Shown: one piece after another, positions 35,841-44,114 of the stretch
Layout of the letters: each line of letters begins with the position of its first letter
How positions within the stretch are numbered: position 1 is the first letter of the stretch
NCBI GenBank assembly: GCA_046316615.1
Contig: JBKDAN010000050.1
Location: 39,809 to 103,808 of the forward strand
DNA length: 64,000 nucleotides
Direction: 5' to 3'
DNA from: BJHL01 sp040378885
Lineage (GTDB): Bacteria; Planctomycetota; Phycisphaerae; Phycisphaerales; UBA1924
Made by a program: the position numbers and the translations under genes
The notes under the pieces: model-generated
What the model saw: the letters and a program-made list of their open reading frames with translations, nothing else
Databases searched by the model: none
What the model was told of the DNA's origin: nothing

Positions 35841-36536
35841 TCACTCCATCTCGTCCCACACCGCGCCCTCAGGCATCACCGCGCCAGTGATCTCCGCCCA
35901 CTCAGTGGGAGAGAAGCAGTGCACGCCGCGATCCATCGCCATCGCTCGCGCGTCAGCGAAGTGACGCACCTTCAGCTTGCGATTGATCGCACGCAGGTGA
36001 TCGACAACCGTGTGCGTGCTGCGATGCATCGCCTTCGCGATGGCCTGACGACGCATGCCGCGCGACAGGCAATACAGCACACCCAGTTCGGTCGGTGTCA
36101 TCGTCGTGAACGTGCCCAGCGCGGGCGTCGCGCAGATCAACTGCCCGGGCGTGCTTCGTGGCAGCATGGGCGTCTGCATGATGATCAGCATCGCAGGCTG
36201 GCCGAAGACCGAGGGCTCCACGTGTCGCACGATCGTGTAGCACCGGCAATCCAACCAGAACTGCCAGAAGCCTTGCGCGCTTCGCTCAGCAAGCAAACGA
36301 TCAATTTGATGCTTGCGCGCTGCGGCTGCCGCCTGCGGCATGATGTCGGCGAGGGTGCTCCCCGGCTTTGCAGGACGCGCGGGATCGCACGCCCGCGCGA
36401 ACTCTTCATTACACCATAACAATCCATACTGCATGTCGCGCGCGGCAAGCCGCACGCCCGGCATACTCGCAAGCATCGCGATGGCCGAAGCGGAAATGGG
36501 CGTCGTTTCGGAGATAGCGAACTGTTTATCTTGCAT
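35841..36536 (-). CDS. LuxR-type transcription factor with N-terminal sensor domain
   Basis: 231 residues from the ATG at 36534-36536; the open frame upstream is rejected. The C-terminal HTH reads LTPTELGVLYCLSRGMRRQA-like, with HRSTHTVVDHLRAINRKLKV typical of GerE/LuxR DNA-binding domains. The first 140 residues (MQYGLLWCNEEFARACDP, GFWQFWLDCRCYTIVRH) resemble a PAS sensor. No kinase is adjacent, so ligand or partner is unknown. A dyad at 36584-36601 lies in its leader. Confidence 0.82.
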   Translation of the reverse strand: MQDKQFAISETTPISASAIAMLASMPGVRLAARDMQYGLLWCNEEFARACDPARPAKPGSTLADIMPQAAAAARKHQIDRLLAERSAQGFWQFWLDCRCYTIVRHVEPSVFGQPAMLIIMQTPMLPRSTPGQLICATPALGTFTTMTPTELGVLYCLSRGMRRQAIAKAMHRSTHTVVDHLRAINRKLKVRHFADARAMAMDRGVHCFSPTEWAEITGAVMPEGAVWDEME

Positions 36537-36583
36537 CAGCGTGATCACTCGGGTTCCTTGGCTGGCTGCCACAAAGCCCCTCT

Positions 36584-36601
36584 TTACGCATACTGGCGTA
36601 A
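36584..36601. promoter_or_regulatory. Inverted repeat in LuxR-gene leader, possible autoregulatory site
   Basis: Dyad TTACGC-ATACTG-GCGTAA with a 6-base centre, about 50 bp upstream of the LuxR-type gene's start. This is the size and symmetry of LuxR/NarL-type operators, but no binding data exist. Confidence 0.3.
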
Positions 36602-36720
36602 CCCCTAGTCTATTGCAATCAATACTCGTACGTCCGAGTCCCGCAAAGAAATAGCACAAAGGCAGGGGTATATAGCCTGGATGTCGGATGCGACAATCCG
36701 ATTCACCAATTGTCGTGATT

Positions 36721-39700
36721 TCACTCGTGCTTCGCGCGCGTGCCACGCGGCGGCGGTGGCCTTCGCTTCCCCACCGGCTTCACGCTGGGCGCAGCTTCGG
36801 CCGCACTTTCCACTTCCTCAGCAACATGCACCGGTGCAAGTCCCAGTCGCTTGCGGAGCACCATCAGCAATGTGCCCGGCTCCAAATAGCTTTCTGGCGG
36901 CCTGAAATACACCATATCAAGGCCCCCCGGCTGCTCGGGCGCGAGTGGCCGAATCGTCGCCGCAGCTGCGCTCTGTGTCTCCACGCGAGCGGCGAGTGCC
37001 GCCGCAACCGGCACGCGATGCTTGCAGAAGAAAATCACATCCTTGTCGCGGATCGTCACGCCGCGCACTTGCAGCGCCGAGAGCGCGAGCCGCAATTGCG
37101 CCAACTCGACCAACCGAATCAGCGCCGCAGGCGGCATGCCATACGCATCGCGAATGTCCTTGAGCGCCTGCTCGAGATCAGCCATCGTCGTCGCCGTCGC
37201 CACGCGCCGATACACCGCAAGCCGCCGCTTGTCACTGGGGATGTACGCCTTGGGAATCAGCCCGCCAATGCCGATCTCCACTGTCGTGCTGCTGGGCGGC
37301 TCGGGCTTGGGATCGTTGTTGAGCGTGTGTACCGCATCTTCCAGCAGTCGGCAATACATCTCGTAGCCCACCGCCGCGATGTGCCCGCTCTGCTCCGCGC
37401 CCAAGATATTCCCCGCGCCGCGAATCTCCAGATCGCGCATCGCGATCTTGAACCCCGCGCCGAGCATGCTGTACTGCTCCAGCGCCTTCAGCCGCTTCTG
37501 TGCCGTCTCCTTCAACGCACGATCCACCGGCAGGAGCAAATAGCAGTACCCGCGATGCTTGCTCCGCCCCACGCGTCCTCGCAACTGGTGCAGGTCGCTC
37601 AATCCAAATCGATCCGCATCGTTGATGATCATCGTGTTCGCGCTGGCGATGTCGATGCCGCTCTCGATGATCGTCGTCGCCACCAGAATGTCCGCTTCGC
37701 GCCGAATGAACTTCAGCATGACCTCTTCAAGCTCATGCGGATTCATCTGGCCGTGCCCGATCACAATCTTCGCATCGGGCGCAAGACGCTGAATGTCATC
37801 CGCCACGGACTGAATGTCATGCACGCGGTTGTGCACGAAGTAGACCTGCCCCTCACGCGCCAGTTCGCGTTCAATCGCCTGCCGAATGCGAATCGGGTTG
37901 TACGGAATCACTTCGGTCACAATCGCGCGACGATCCGCCGGTGCAGTCGTGAGACTCGAGATGTCGCGAATCCCCAGCATCGCCATGTGCAAGGTGCGCG
38001 GGATCGGCGTCGCGCTCAGCGTCAGTACATCCACCGTCAGTCGCAGTCGCAGCAGCCCTTCTTTGTGTTCCACGCCAAACCGCTGCTCTTCGTCGACGAC
38101 CACCAATCCCAGATCCGCAAACACCACATCCTGACTCAGCAGCCGATGCGTGCCGATGACGACGTCCACCTGCCCTTTGCGCAAACGCGACAGCACATCC
38201 TTCACTTCCAGATCCGTCTTGAACCGCGAGATGCTCTCCACTTTGAACGGATACCCCGCAAATCGCGAGCGGAACGTGCGTTCATGCTGCTCAGCAAGCA
38301 CCGTCGTAGGCACCAGCACCGCCACCTGCCTGCCAAACTCCGCCGCTTTGAATGCCGCACGAATCGCCAGCTCCGTCTTGCCGAATCCCACGTCGCCGCA
38401 CAGCAGGCGATCCATCGGCTTCTTCGCGTGCATGTCGCGCTTGATCTCCTGCAACGCGGCGAGCTGGTCCGCCGTCTCCTCATACGGAAACTCGTCTTCA
38501 AACTCCTTCTGCCACGTTGTGTCATTCGGATAGCTGATGCCCGGCAAGTGCTCACGCGCCGCACGCACGCGCAGCAACTCACCCGCCAGATCCTTCACAC
38601 TCTCCGCGACGCGCTCTTTCTGATGCTTCCACTTTTGCCCGCCCAGCGTGCTCAGTTGCGGCTTACCCGAAAAGCCGCCCACATACTTCTGCACCCGATC
38701 AACCTGCGTCGCCGGCACATACAGCTTGCTGGCGCCAGCAAACTCCAGAACGAGATACTCCTCCTGCTCCTGCGCCCGCTTGTTGCTCGCAACAGGCGAA
38801 AGCACCGCACGCTGCGCCACAGGCAGTTCCCGCGGAGCCATGAGCTTCATGCCCATGTACCGCGAAATGCCGTGCTCCTGATGCACCACGTAATCGCCTT
38901 CATCAAAGTCGAGAAACGTGTCCATCGCGCGCTGGCTACGCACGATGCGTGCGCTCCGCCGCACCGTGAAGCGTGACATCAGTTCGTGATACGGAATGAG
39001 CGCAACAACGCTCGTCTCCGCGGATCGCGTCGCCGCCGCATCACATCCACCCACAATCACGCCGCGATGCAGATACCCCACCACCGCATCCATGCGCTTT
39101 GCAAAGTCCGGCGCATGCTCCGCCACCAACTCACCAAGCCGCTGCTTCTCACCATCGTTCTGGCAAATCACCACCACTCGCGTCTTGGGCGGCCCTTCTT
39201 CAATCGCCGCAAGCTCCACAATCGCCTGATACGCGTCCTTGCTGAACATGGGGACGCTCTGCACAGGCAGCTCAAGCTTCACATCACTCGCAAGCCCGCC
39301 CGCGCTGAACTGATTGATCTCCGCCAACGCATGGAAACGCGACTCCAACAGCTTCAATACCGCAGGCGGGCCGAAAATGCCCTTGCTATCGCTGATGCGC
39401 TCAAAGTACCCGCGCCCCTGCTCCACAATCTCCATCGTCTCTGCAAGTACCACCACCGCCTCGCGTGAGATCAGCTCCAGAATGCTCTGATTCCCGTCAT
39501 CACGTAAGTCCCCCGCGTTCGCCGCGATGATCTCCACCGCTTCAATCGTGCGATCCGCCCCCATCGTCTCGACATCGATCTCGCACAGCCGATCAACTTC
39601 ATCCCCAAAGAAATCCAGCCGCACCGGCACTGGATCCCCGCCCGTGTTCATCGCATCACCCGACGCTTCCAACGTCGCGGGCGTCGTCGGAAACACATCC

Positions 39701-40254
39701 AGAATCCCGCCGCGCAGCGCGAAGTCGCCAGGCTCCTCCACCGCATCCATGCGCTTATACCCACTCGCCTGCAACCAGTTCGCGAGTTCATTCAAACTCA
39801 CGCGGTCACCCTTGCGAATTGTCCGCGCGACAGTCTCCAGCTTCTTCGCGTGCGGCACGCTCTGCATCAGTGCCTGAATGCTCGCCAGCACCACGCTGGG
39901 TCCCGCCAGCGTGGGCAACGTCCGCGCCAATCGCAGTCGCGCCGCGAGCAAATCCGCCGCGATCGCAGACTCCCCCGGGCTCGCTTCCAGCGCGGGAACT
40001 CGCACCGCCTGCACGCCGCTCGCGATCAACTCCTCGCAAGCCTCATCCGCATCATCAAGGTGCGCAACCACCAGCACCACAGGCCGCTCAAGCCCGCGCG
40101 CAATCGCGCCCGCCACCAGCGCCGTCGAAGACCCCACACTCCCCAGACACACACACCGCTTGCGCTCCGCAAGCTTGCGTGCCAGCTCGCGCACCGCCGC
40201 ATGCCCAGCAAACCACGACACCAGATCCGCTCGCGCACCGGAAGCAGTCGTCAT
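36721..40254 (-). CDS. mfd: Transcription-repair coupling factor Mfd
   Basis: 1177 residues from the ATG at 40252-40254 (GGAGGG upstream). UvrB-homology region (ALRGGILDVFPTTP), RNA-polymerase interaction module (DFDEGDYVVHQEHGISRYMG), then the translocase with LLCGDVGFGKTELAIRAAFK (Walker A), VVVDEEQRFGVEHKE, LSATPIPRTLHMA, RVGRSKHRGYCYLLLP, and a C-terminal autoinhibitory domain ending in a short basic tail. It displaces stalled RNA polymerase and recruits UvrA. Complete and unremarkable. Confidence 0.97.
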   Translation of the reverse strand: MTTASGARADLVSWFAGHAAVRELARKLAERKRCVCLGSVGSSTALVAGAIARGLERPVVLVVAHLDDADEACEELIASGVQAVRVPALEASPGESAIAADLLAARLRLARTLPTLAGPSVVLASIQALMQSVPHAKKLETVARTIRKGDRVSLNELANWLQASGYKRMDAVEEPGDFALRGGILDVFPTTPATLEASGDAMNTGGDPVPVRLDFFGDEVDRLCEIDVETMGADRTIEAVEIIAANAGDLRDDGNQSILELISREAVVVLAETMEIVEQGRGYFERISDSKGIFGPPAVLKLLESRFHALAEINQFSAGGLASDVKLELPVQSVPMFSKDAYQAIVELAAIEEGPPKTRVVVICQNDGEKQRLGELVAEHAPDFAKRMDAVVGYLHRGVIVGGCDAAATRSAETSVVALIPYHELMSRFTVRRSARIVRSQRAMDTFLDFDEGDYVVHQEHGISRYMGMKLMAPRELPVAQRAVLSPVASNKRAQEQEEYLVLEFAGASKLYVPATQVDRVQKYVGGFSGKPQLSTLGGQKWKHQKERVAESVKDLAGELLRVRAAREHLPGISYPNDTTWQKEFEDEFPYEETADQLAALQEIKRDMHAKKPMDRLLCGDVGFGKTELAIRAAFKAAEFGRQVAVLVPTTVLAEQHERTFRSRFAGYPFKVESISRFKTDLEVKDVLSRLRKGQVDVVIGTHRLLSQDVVFADLGLVVVDEEQRFGVEHKEGLLRLRLTVDVLTLSATPIPRTLHMAMLGIRDISSLTTAPADRRAIVTEVIPYNPIRIRQAIERELAREGQVYFVHNRVHDIQSVADDIQRLAPDAKIVIGHGQMNPHELEEVMLKFIRREADILVATTIIESGIDIASANTMIINDADRFGLSDLHQLRGRVGRSKHRGYCYLLLPVDRALKETAQKRLKALEQYSMLGAGFKIAMRDLEIRGAGNILGAEQSGHIAAVGYEMYCRLLEDAVHTLNNDPKPEPPSSTTVEIGIGGLIPKAYIPSDKRRLAVYRRVATATTMADLEQALKDIRDAYGMPPAALIRLVELAQLRLALSALQVRGVTIRDKDVIFFCKHRVPVAAALAARVETQSAAAATIRPLAPEQPGGLDMVYFRPPESYLEPGTLLMVLRKRLGLAPVHVAEEVESAAEAAPSVKPVGKRRPPPPRGTRAKHE

Positions 40255-40381
40255 GCGACCCTCCCCGCTTGCCCCACGCGCGCGGACTCTGCACCCCGGT
40301 CCGCGCACGGACCGGCCTCACAGCGCGGCAGAAAGTGTCGCGCGCATCGCATCTCCAAACAATAGCAACACCCCCGCAACC

Positions 40382-40966
40382 TCAGCGAAACGTCACACGA
40401 TCCTTGAACTTCTCCAACGTCTTGGGCCCGATGCCGGGCACCTTGTCCAGGTCGGCAAACGACCGAAACGCCCCATGCTTCGTGCGATAGTCGATAATCG
40501 CCTTCGCGAGCGCTGGCCCCACGCTGGGCAGCAGTTCCAGTTCCGCCGCACCCGCCGTGTTCACATTGATGAACCTGGGCGTGGGCTTCGGAGGCGGCGC
40601 AGCCGGGGCTGGCTTGGGGTCCGCCTTGGGTTCAGGATTCACGTCAGGTGTTGGTGCGACGGGCACTTCCGGTTCCACCTCGACAGGTTGCACCTGCGGT
40701 TCGACACTGCTGGCTTCATTCGATTCCCGCGCCGCGGGCACAGCACCCGGTCGCACGTCCGCCACCGCTGCGGGCTTCTCCGGCACCTGCGACAGCAGCA
40801 CAGGCTCACGCTGTGCAACCACCACTGGAGCTGCAGGCAGCGCCGCCGTTTGTGGCGCCGGTTGCCGCGTCAACGCATACACCCCGCCCAATCCCAGCGC
40901 GGTCACCAGCGATCCCACGGCTGCCCACTTCGCCGGCCCCACCACACTCGACAATTGCTTCCCCAT
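40382..40966 (-). CDS. ComEA-like DNA-binding protein
   Basis: 194 residues. N-terminal transmembrane segment (AAVGSLVTALGLGGVYAL), then a Pro/Val/Glu-rich linker (residues about 45-125), then a ComEA-type helix-hairpin-helix domain: FINVNTAGAAELELLPSVGP ... FADLDKVPGIGPKTLEKFKD. ComEA binds DNA outside the membrane during natural transformation; here the adjacent genes do not include other com genes. Competence role is inference from family. Confidence 0.87.
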   Translation of the reverse strand: MGKQLSSVVGPAKWAAVGSLVTALGLGGVYALTRQPAPQTAALPAAPVVVAQREPVLLSQVPEKPAAVADVRPGAVPAARESNEASSVEPQVQPVEVEPEVPVAPTPDVNPEPKADPKPAPAAPPPKPTPRFINVNTAGAAELELLPSVGPALAKAIIDYRTKHGAFRSFADLDKVPGIGPKTLEKFKDRVTFR

Positions 40967-40999
40967 ATCGCACCTACTTTATCAGTTGACTCCCAAGCC

Positions 41000-41629
41000 T
41001 CACTTCTTCGCCGCGGCGATCGCGCGATCCAGCTCCGCGGCCGCGTCCATTGTAAACGGCTCCATGGGCACACCCGCGGCGTCCGCCTGCTCCTTCGCAC
41101 GCCGCACCAAGCCTTTGAGTTCTTCGAGTTTCAGTTCGGCCTTGGGACGCATCGACCCATTTGGCTGCTTCTCACTCACCTCAGCAACGACATAATCGAA
41201 GGCATCCATCGTCAGCTTCTTCTCCCACACCCCGCGCGCCAGTCGCTGCAGGTGCAAGTTCGCCTCCGCCTTCTCCTGATCATTCAGCAAGCTCACCGCT
41301 ACGTATCGCTCCTGCAGCCCCCACGCCACGCCCGCGGGCAGCAGCGGCCCCTTCGCAATCTCTTCCGTGATACGTTGCATTTGCTCAATCGTCAACTTCC
41401 CCGCCTTGAAGTCCGCCGCCAGCGTCTGCACGCGCTGCATCACCGCCTGCTGCTGCTGCGGGGCCAGTCCGCTCTGCTGCACCATGCTCGCCGACGCATT
41501 CTGCAAACCGATCGCCAACCACGTACGCCAACTCAGTGCCGCCCACACGCCCAGCGCGAGTGAGATCACCACAATCACCGTGAAGACAATGAGCAGAACC
41601 TTCAGAATGCCGCCGCGTCGCATATGCAT
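41000..41629 (-). CDS. Membrane-anchored helical protein of unknown function
   Basis: 209 residues from ATG 41627-41629 (or 41621-41623). N-terminal transmembrane helix (VLLIVFTVIVVISLALGVWAAL) and an all-helical extracytoplasmic domain with regular heptad spacing (MQRVQTLAADFKAGKLTIEQ, AKEQADAAGVPMEP). The last helix (AAAELDRAIAAAKK) is strongly amphipathic. It is divergent from the DNA methyltransferase, with about 30 bp between starts. No family recognised. Confidence 0.65.
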   Translation of the reverse strand: MHMRRGGILKVLLIVFTVIVVISLALGVWAALSWRTWLAIGLQNASASMVQQSGLAPQQQQAVMQRVQTLAADFKAGKLTIEQMQRITEEIAKGPLLPAGVAWGLQERYVAVSLLNDQEKAEANLHLQRLARGVWEKKLTMDAFDYVVAEVSEKQPNGSMRPKAELKLEELKGLVRRAKEQADAAGVPMEPFTMDAAAELDRAIAAAKK

Positions 41630-41659
41630 GCACCATCTTTGGCGGGCTTATGCTCGCAC

Positions 41660-42424
41660 ATGAGCGTGGAGCGATCAGATTGGCTGACACTCTCCCAAAC
41701 ACTGCGATCAAGCAGCGTCGACTTGCTCTACGTCGATCCTCCCTTCAACACCGGCAAGTCCCAGCGCACGCCCGTCCGCGCACAGGCCGCCAAACAGCGC
41801 CGCGGCACCCTCGCCCGCCACACCGCCTACGCCGACGCATGGCCCACCATGCTCGACTACACGACATGGCTGCGCGAACGCCTCCTCGCCACACTCCCCG
41901 CCATCAAACCCTCCGGCAACGTCCTCATCCACTGCGACTGGCGGGCGAGCCACCACATTCGCCTCCTGCTCGACGATGTCCTGGGCCCCGACCGCTTTAT
42001 CAACCACCTCATCTGGTCCTATGGCCTTGGCGGCTCCTCCCCGCGCTGCTTCGCCCGCAAGCACGACGACATCCTCTTCTACTGCATCGATCCGCGCCAC
42101 GCGTACTTCCTCGCGCCGCGGGTGCCCGCCACCAGCCGCCGCCTGAAGGGAAAAACCAAGAAGGCTACCGATGTGCTCGACATCGCTTCCATCAACAACA
42201 TGAGCCGCGAGCGCACGGGTTACCCGACACAAAAGCCCCTCGCTCTGCTCGAACTCCTCGTTGACGCGTGCTGCCCGCCCGCCGGTCTGGTGCTCGACCC
42301 GTGCTGCGGCAGCGGCACCACACTCGTCGCCGCCCGAAAGCTGGGCCGCCAGCACATCGGCTGCGACATCAATCCCGCCGCCGTCACTGTCGCACGCAAG
42401 CGACTCGCCAACACTTCCGCATGA
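41660..42424 (+). CDS. Site-specific DNA methyltransferase (N4/N6), orphan
   Basis: 254 residues from the ATG at 41660 (another ATG at 41624 would overlap the divergent gene). The target-base motif DPPFNTG comes first and the AdoMet motif DPCCGSGTTLVA last, with RTGYPTQKPLALLELLV between, which is the beta-class order of N6-adenine or N4-cytosine methyltransferases. No endonuclease is nearby, so it may be a solitary methylase. Its last codons overlap the start of the asparaginase gene by 4 nt. Confidence 0.88.
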   Translation: MSVERSDWLTLSQTLRSSSVDLLYVDPPFNTGKSQRTPVRAQAAKQRRGTLARHTAYADAWPTMLDYTTWLRERLLATLPAIKPSGNVLIHCDWRASHHIRLLLDDVLGPDRFINHLIWSYGLGGSSPRCFARKHDDILFYCIDPRHAYFLAPRVPATSRRLKGKTKKATDVLDIASINNMSRERTGYPTQKPLALLELLVDACCPPAGLVLDPCCGSGTTLVAARKLGRQHIGCDINPAAVTVARKRLANTSA

Positions 42425-43407
42425 CCAGCCCCGTCATGGTTGCAAGTTGGAACGGCGGCCCCGCGACCGCCCGCGCCGCAGCTCTCTACAACGAAGGCAC
42501 GCCACTTCTCGACGCCATCGTCCGCGGCATCGCCATCGTCGAAGATGACCCGACGGAAATGTCCGTGGGCTACGGCGGCCTGCCCAACGAAGAAGGCGAA
42601 GTCGAACTCGACGCCGCCGTGATGGATGGCCCGCGCCACAAAGCCGGCGCCGTCGCGGGCCTGCGAGGTGTGCGCTACGCCAGCGCCGTCGCGCTGGAGG
42701 TCCTCCGCCGCACCGACCACGCCCTGCTCGTGGGCGATGGTGCAACCAAGTTCGCCAAGCAATGCGGCTTCACGAGCGAAGACCTCGTCACGCCGCAATC
42801 CCGCGCCGCGTGGCTCGCTTGGAAAGCCGCGCTCTCTAACAAAGACGCTTGGATCGCTGAGAACGAGAACACCCAGTTCGACACTGCTCGCTGGGCCGGC
42901 GTGAAAGACAACCCCACACCCGGCAAACCGCCCGAAATTCCCTTCACCTTCGGCACCATCCACGTCAGTGGCATCGACACCAAAGGTGACTGCTACGCCG
43001 TCACCAGCACCAGCGGCCTCAGCTACAAGATCCCCGGTCGCGTGGGCGACTCGCCCATCGTCGGCGGCGGCATCTTCGTCGACAACGACATTGGCTGCGC
43101 GGGTGCCACCGGTCGCGGCGAAGCCAGCCTGCAAAACTGCGCCGCCTTCGACGTCGTTCGACGCATGGAGCAAGGCCTCTCACCCAGCGAAGCTTGCGCT
43201 GAGACGCTCCGCTCCATCATGCGCCGCACGCGCGAACGCCGCCTGCTCGACGCCCACGGCAATCCAAGTTTCAACGTCACCCTCTACGCCATTCGCAAAG
43301 ATGGCCAGACCGGCGCAGCCAGCATGCACCCCGGTTACACCTACGTCACCCAGCGCGACACCGAAGTCTCTCTCCTGCAAGCCACCAGCGTGCTCAACGC
43401 TGTCTGA
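42421..43407 (+). CDS. N-terminal-nucleophile asparaginase (aspartylglucosaminidase family)
   Basis: 328 residues; the start overlaps the methyltransferase stop (ATGA). The Ntn-hydrolase signature is the GIDTKGDCYAVTSTSG segment, with the self-cleaving nucleophile Thr187, and a downstream glycine-rich GRVGDSPIVGGGIFVDN. This is the isoaspartyl peptidase/aspartylglucosaminidase family, made as a proenzyme that cleaves itself before the Thr. Substrate likely asparagine or an N-acetylglucosaminyl-asparagine. Confidence 0.9.
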   Translation: MTSPVMVASWNGGPATARAAALYNEGTPLLDAIVRGIAIVEDDPTEMSVGYGGLPNEEGEVELDAAVMDGPRHKAGAVAGLRGVRYASAVALEVLRRTDHALLVGDGATKFAKQCGFTSEDLVTPQSRAAWLAWKAALSNKDAWIAENENTQFDTARWAGVKDNPTPGKPPEIPFTFGTIHVSGIDTKGDCYAVTSTSGLSYKIPGRVGDSPIVGGGIFVDNDIGCAGATGRGEASLQNCAAFDVVRRMEQGLSPSEACAETLRSIMRRTRERRLLDAHGNPSFNVTLYAIRKDGQTGAASMHPGYTYVTQRDTEVSLLQATSVLNAV

Positions 43408-43421
43408 AACGAAGTGCCCCG

Positions 43422-44111
43422 TCACACTTCATACAGCTCATGCTCATGAATGTACCGCGCCACATCCGCGTGTAACCAGTCACTGGGCAGCCCCGCCACA
43501 CCCACTTCGGCGATGCGAGTGCGAATGTCAGTGCTCCGCGCATCATGCAGCGGCGCAGCAAGCGGTACCAGCTTTGCTGCCCACTCACTCACCTGCACAT
43601 CGCTCCACGCACCCGTTGTCCTCAGAGCGCCGCGAAATGTCGCTTCATCCACGCATGGCTCGCGCAGCAACACGCGCACGTGCCCAAGCAGGCGCTCCGC
43701 ACTGCGCCACTTGTGAAAGCTCACCGCCTGATCCGCGCCAATCAGCAGTGTCACACGCGTGCGAGGCATTTCCTGCTGCAATCGCTCCAGCGTGTCCACC
43801 GTGTAGCTGGGCCCACTCGCCTTCGCCGCGCGATCGGCCTCATCCGTCCACACATACACCTCTGGCACACCTCGCACAGCAAGCCGCGCCATCGCTACGC
43901 GATGCTCCGCCGCCGTGACGCTCGCCCCAACCTTGAATGGTGACGCCGCCGCAGGCACAAGCAGCAACGGCGCATCCTTCGCAATTACATCTCGCGCCGC
44001 GACCGCCAACTTCACATGCCCCTGGTGCGGCGGATCAAACGTGCCACCCAGCACGATCACCTGCCGGGCGAAGGGCGAACACGGAACCGGAGTGACAGGC
44101 GCAGTCAGCAC
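43422..44111 (-). CDS. nadD: Nicotinate-nucleotide adenylyltransferase
   Basis: 229 residues with start GTG at 44109-44111, four bases after the stop of the upstream kinase gene. Cytidylyltransferase-fold motifs: GGTFDPPHQGH near the N terminus, LLIGADQAVSFHKW, and C-terminal RSTDIRTRI. It makes NaAD from nicotinate mononucleotide and ATP in NAD synthesis. Length and motifs are normal. The C-terminal YIHEHELYEV matches the family end. Confidence 0.9.
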   Translation of the reverse strand: MLTAPVTPVPCSPFARQVIVLGGTFDPPHQGHVKLAVAARDVIAKDAPLLLVPAAASPFKVGASVTAAEHRVAMARLAVRGVPEVYVWTDEADRAAKASGPSYTVDTLERLQQEMPRTRVTLLIGADQAVSFHKWRSAERLLGHVRVLLREPCVDEATFRGALRTTGAWSDVQVSEWAAKLVPLAAPLHDARSTDIRTRIAEVGVAGLPSDWLHADVARYIHEHELYEV

Positions 44112-44114
44112 ACG

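Noticed and set aside
40294..40317. Hairpin CCGGTCCG-CGCA-CGGACCGG between mfd and the ComEA-like gene
   Set aside because: It sits just upstream of the mfd start with no T-run on either strand, so I do not call it a terminator.
41660..42424. Restriction-modification system
   Set aside because: No endonuclease or specificity gene lies beside the methyltransferase; the neighbours are an unrelated membrane protein and an asparaginase.
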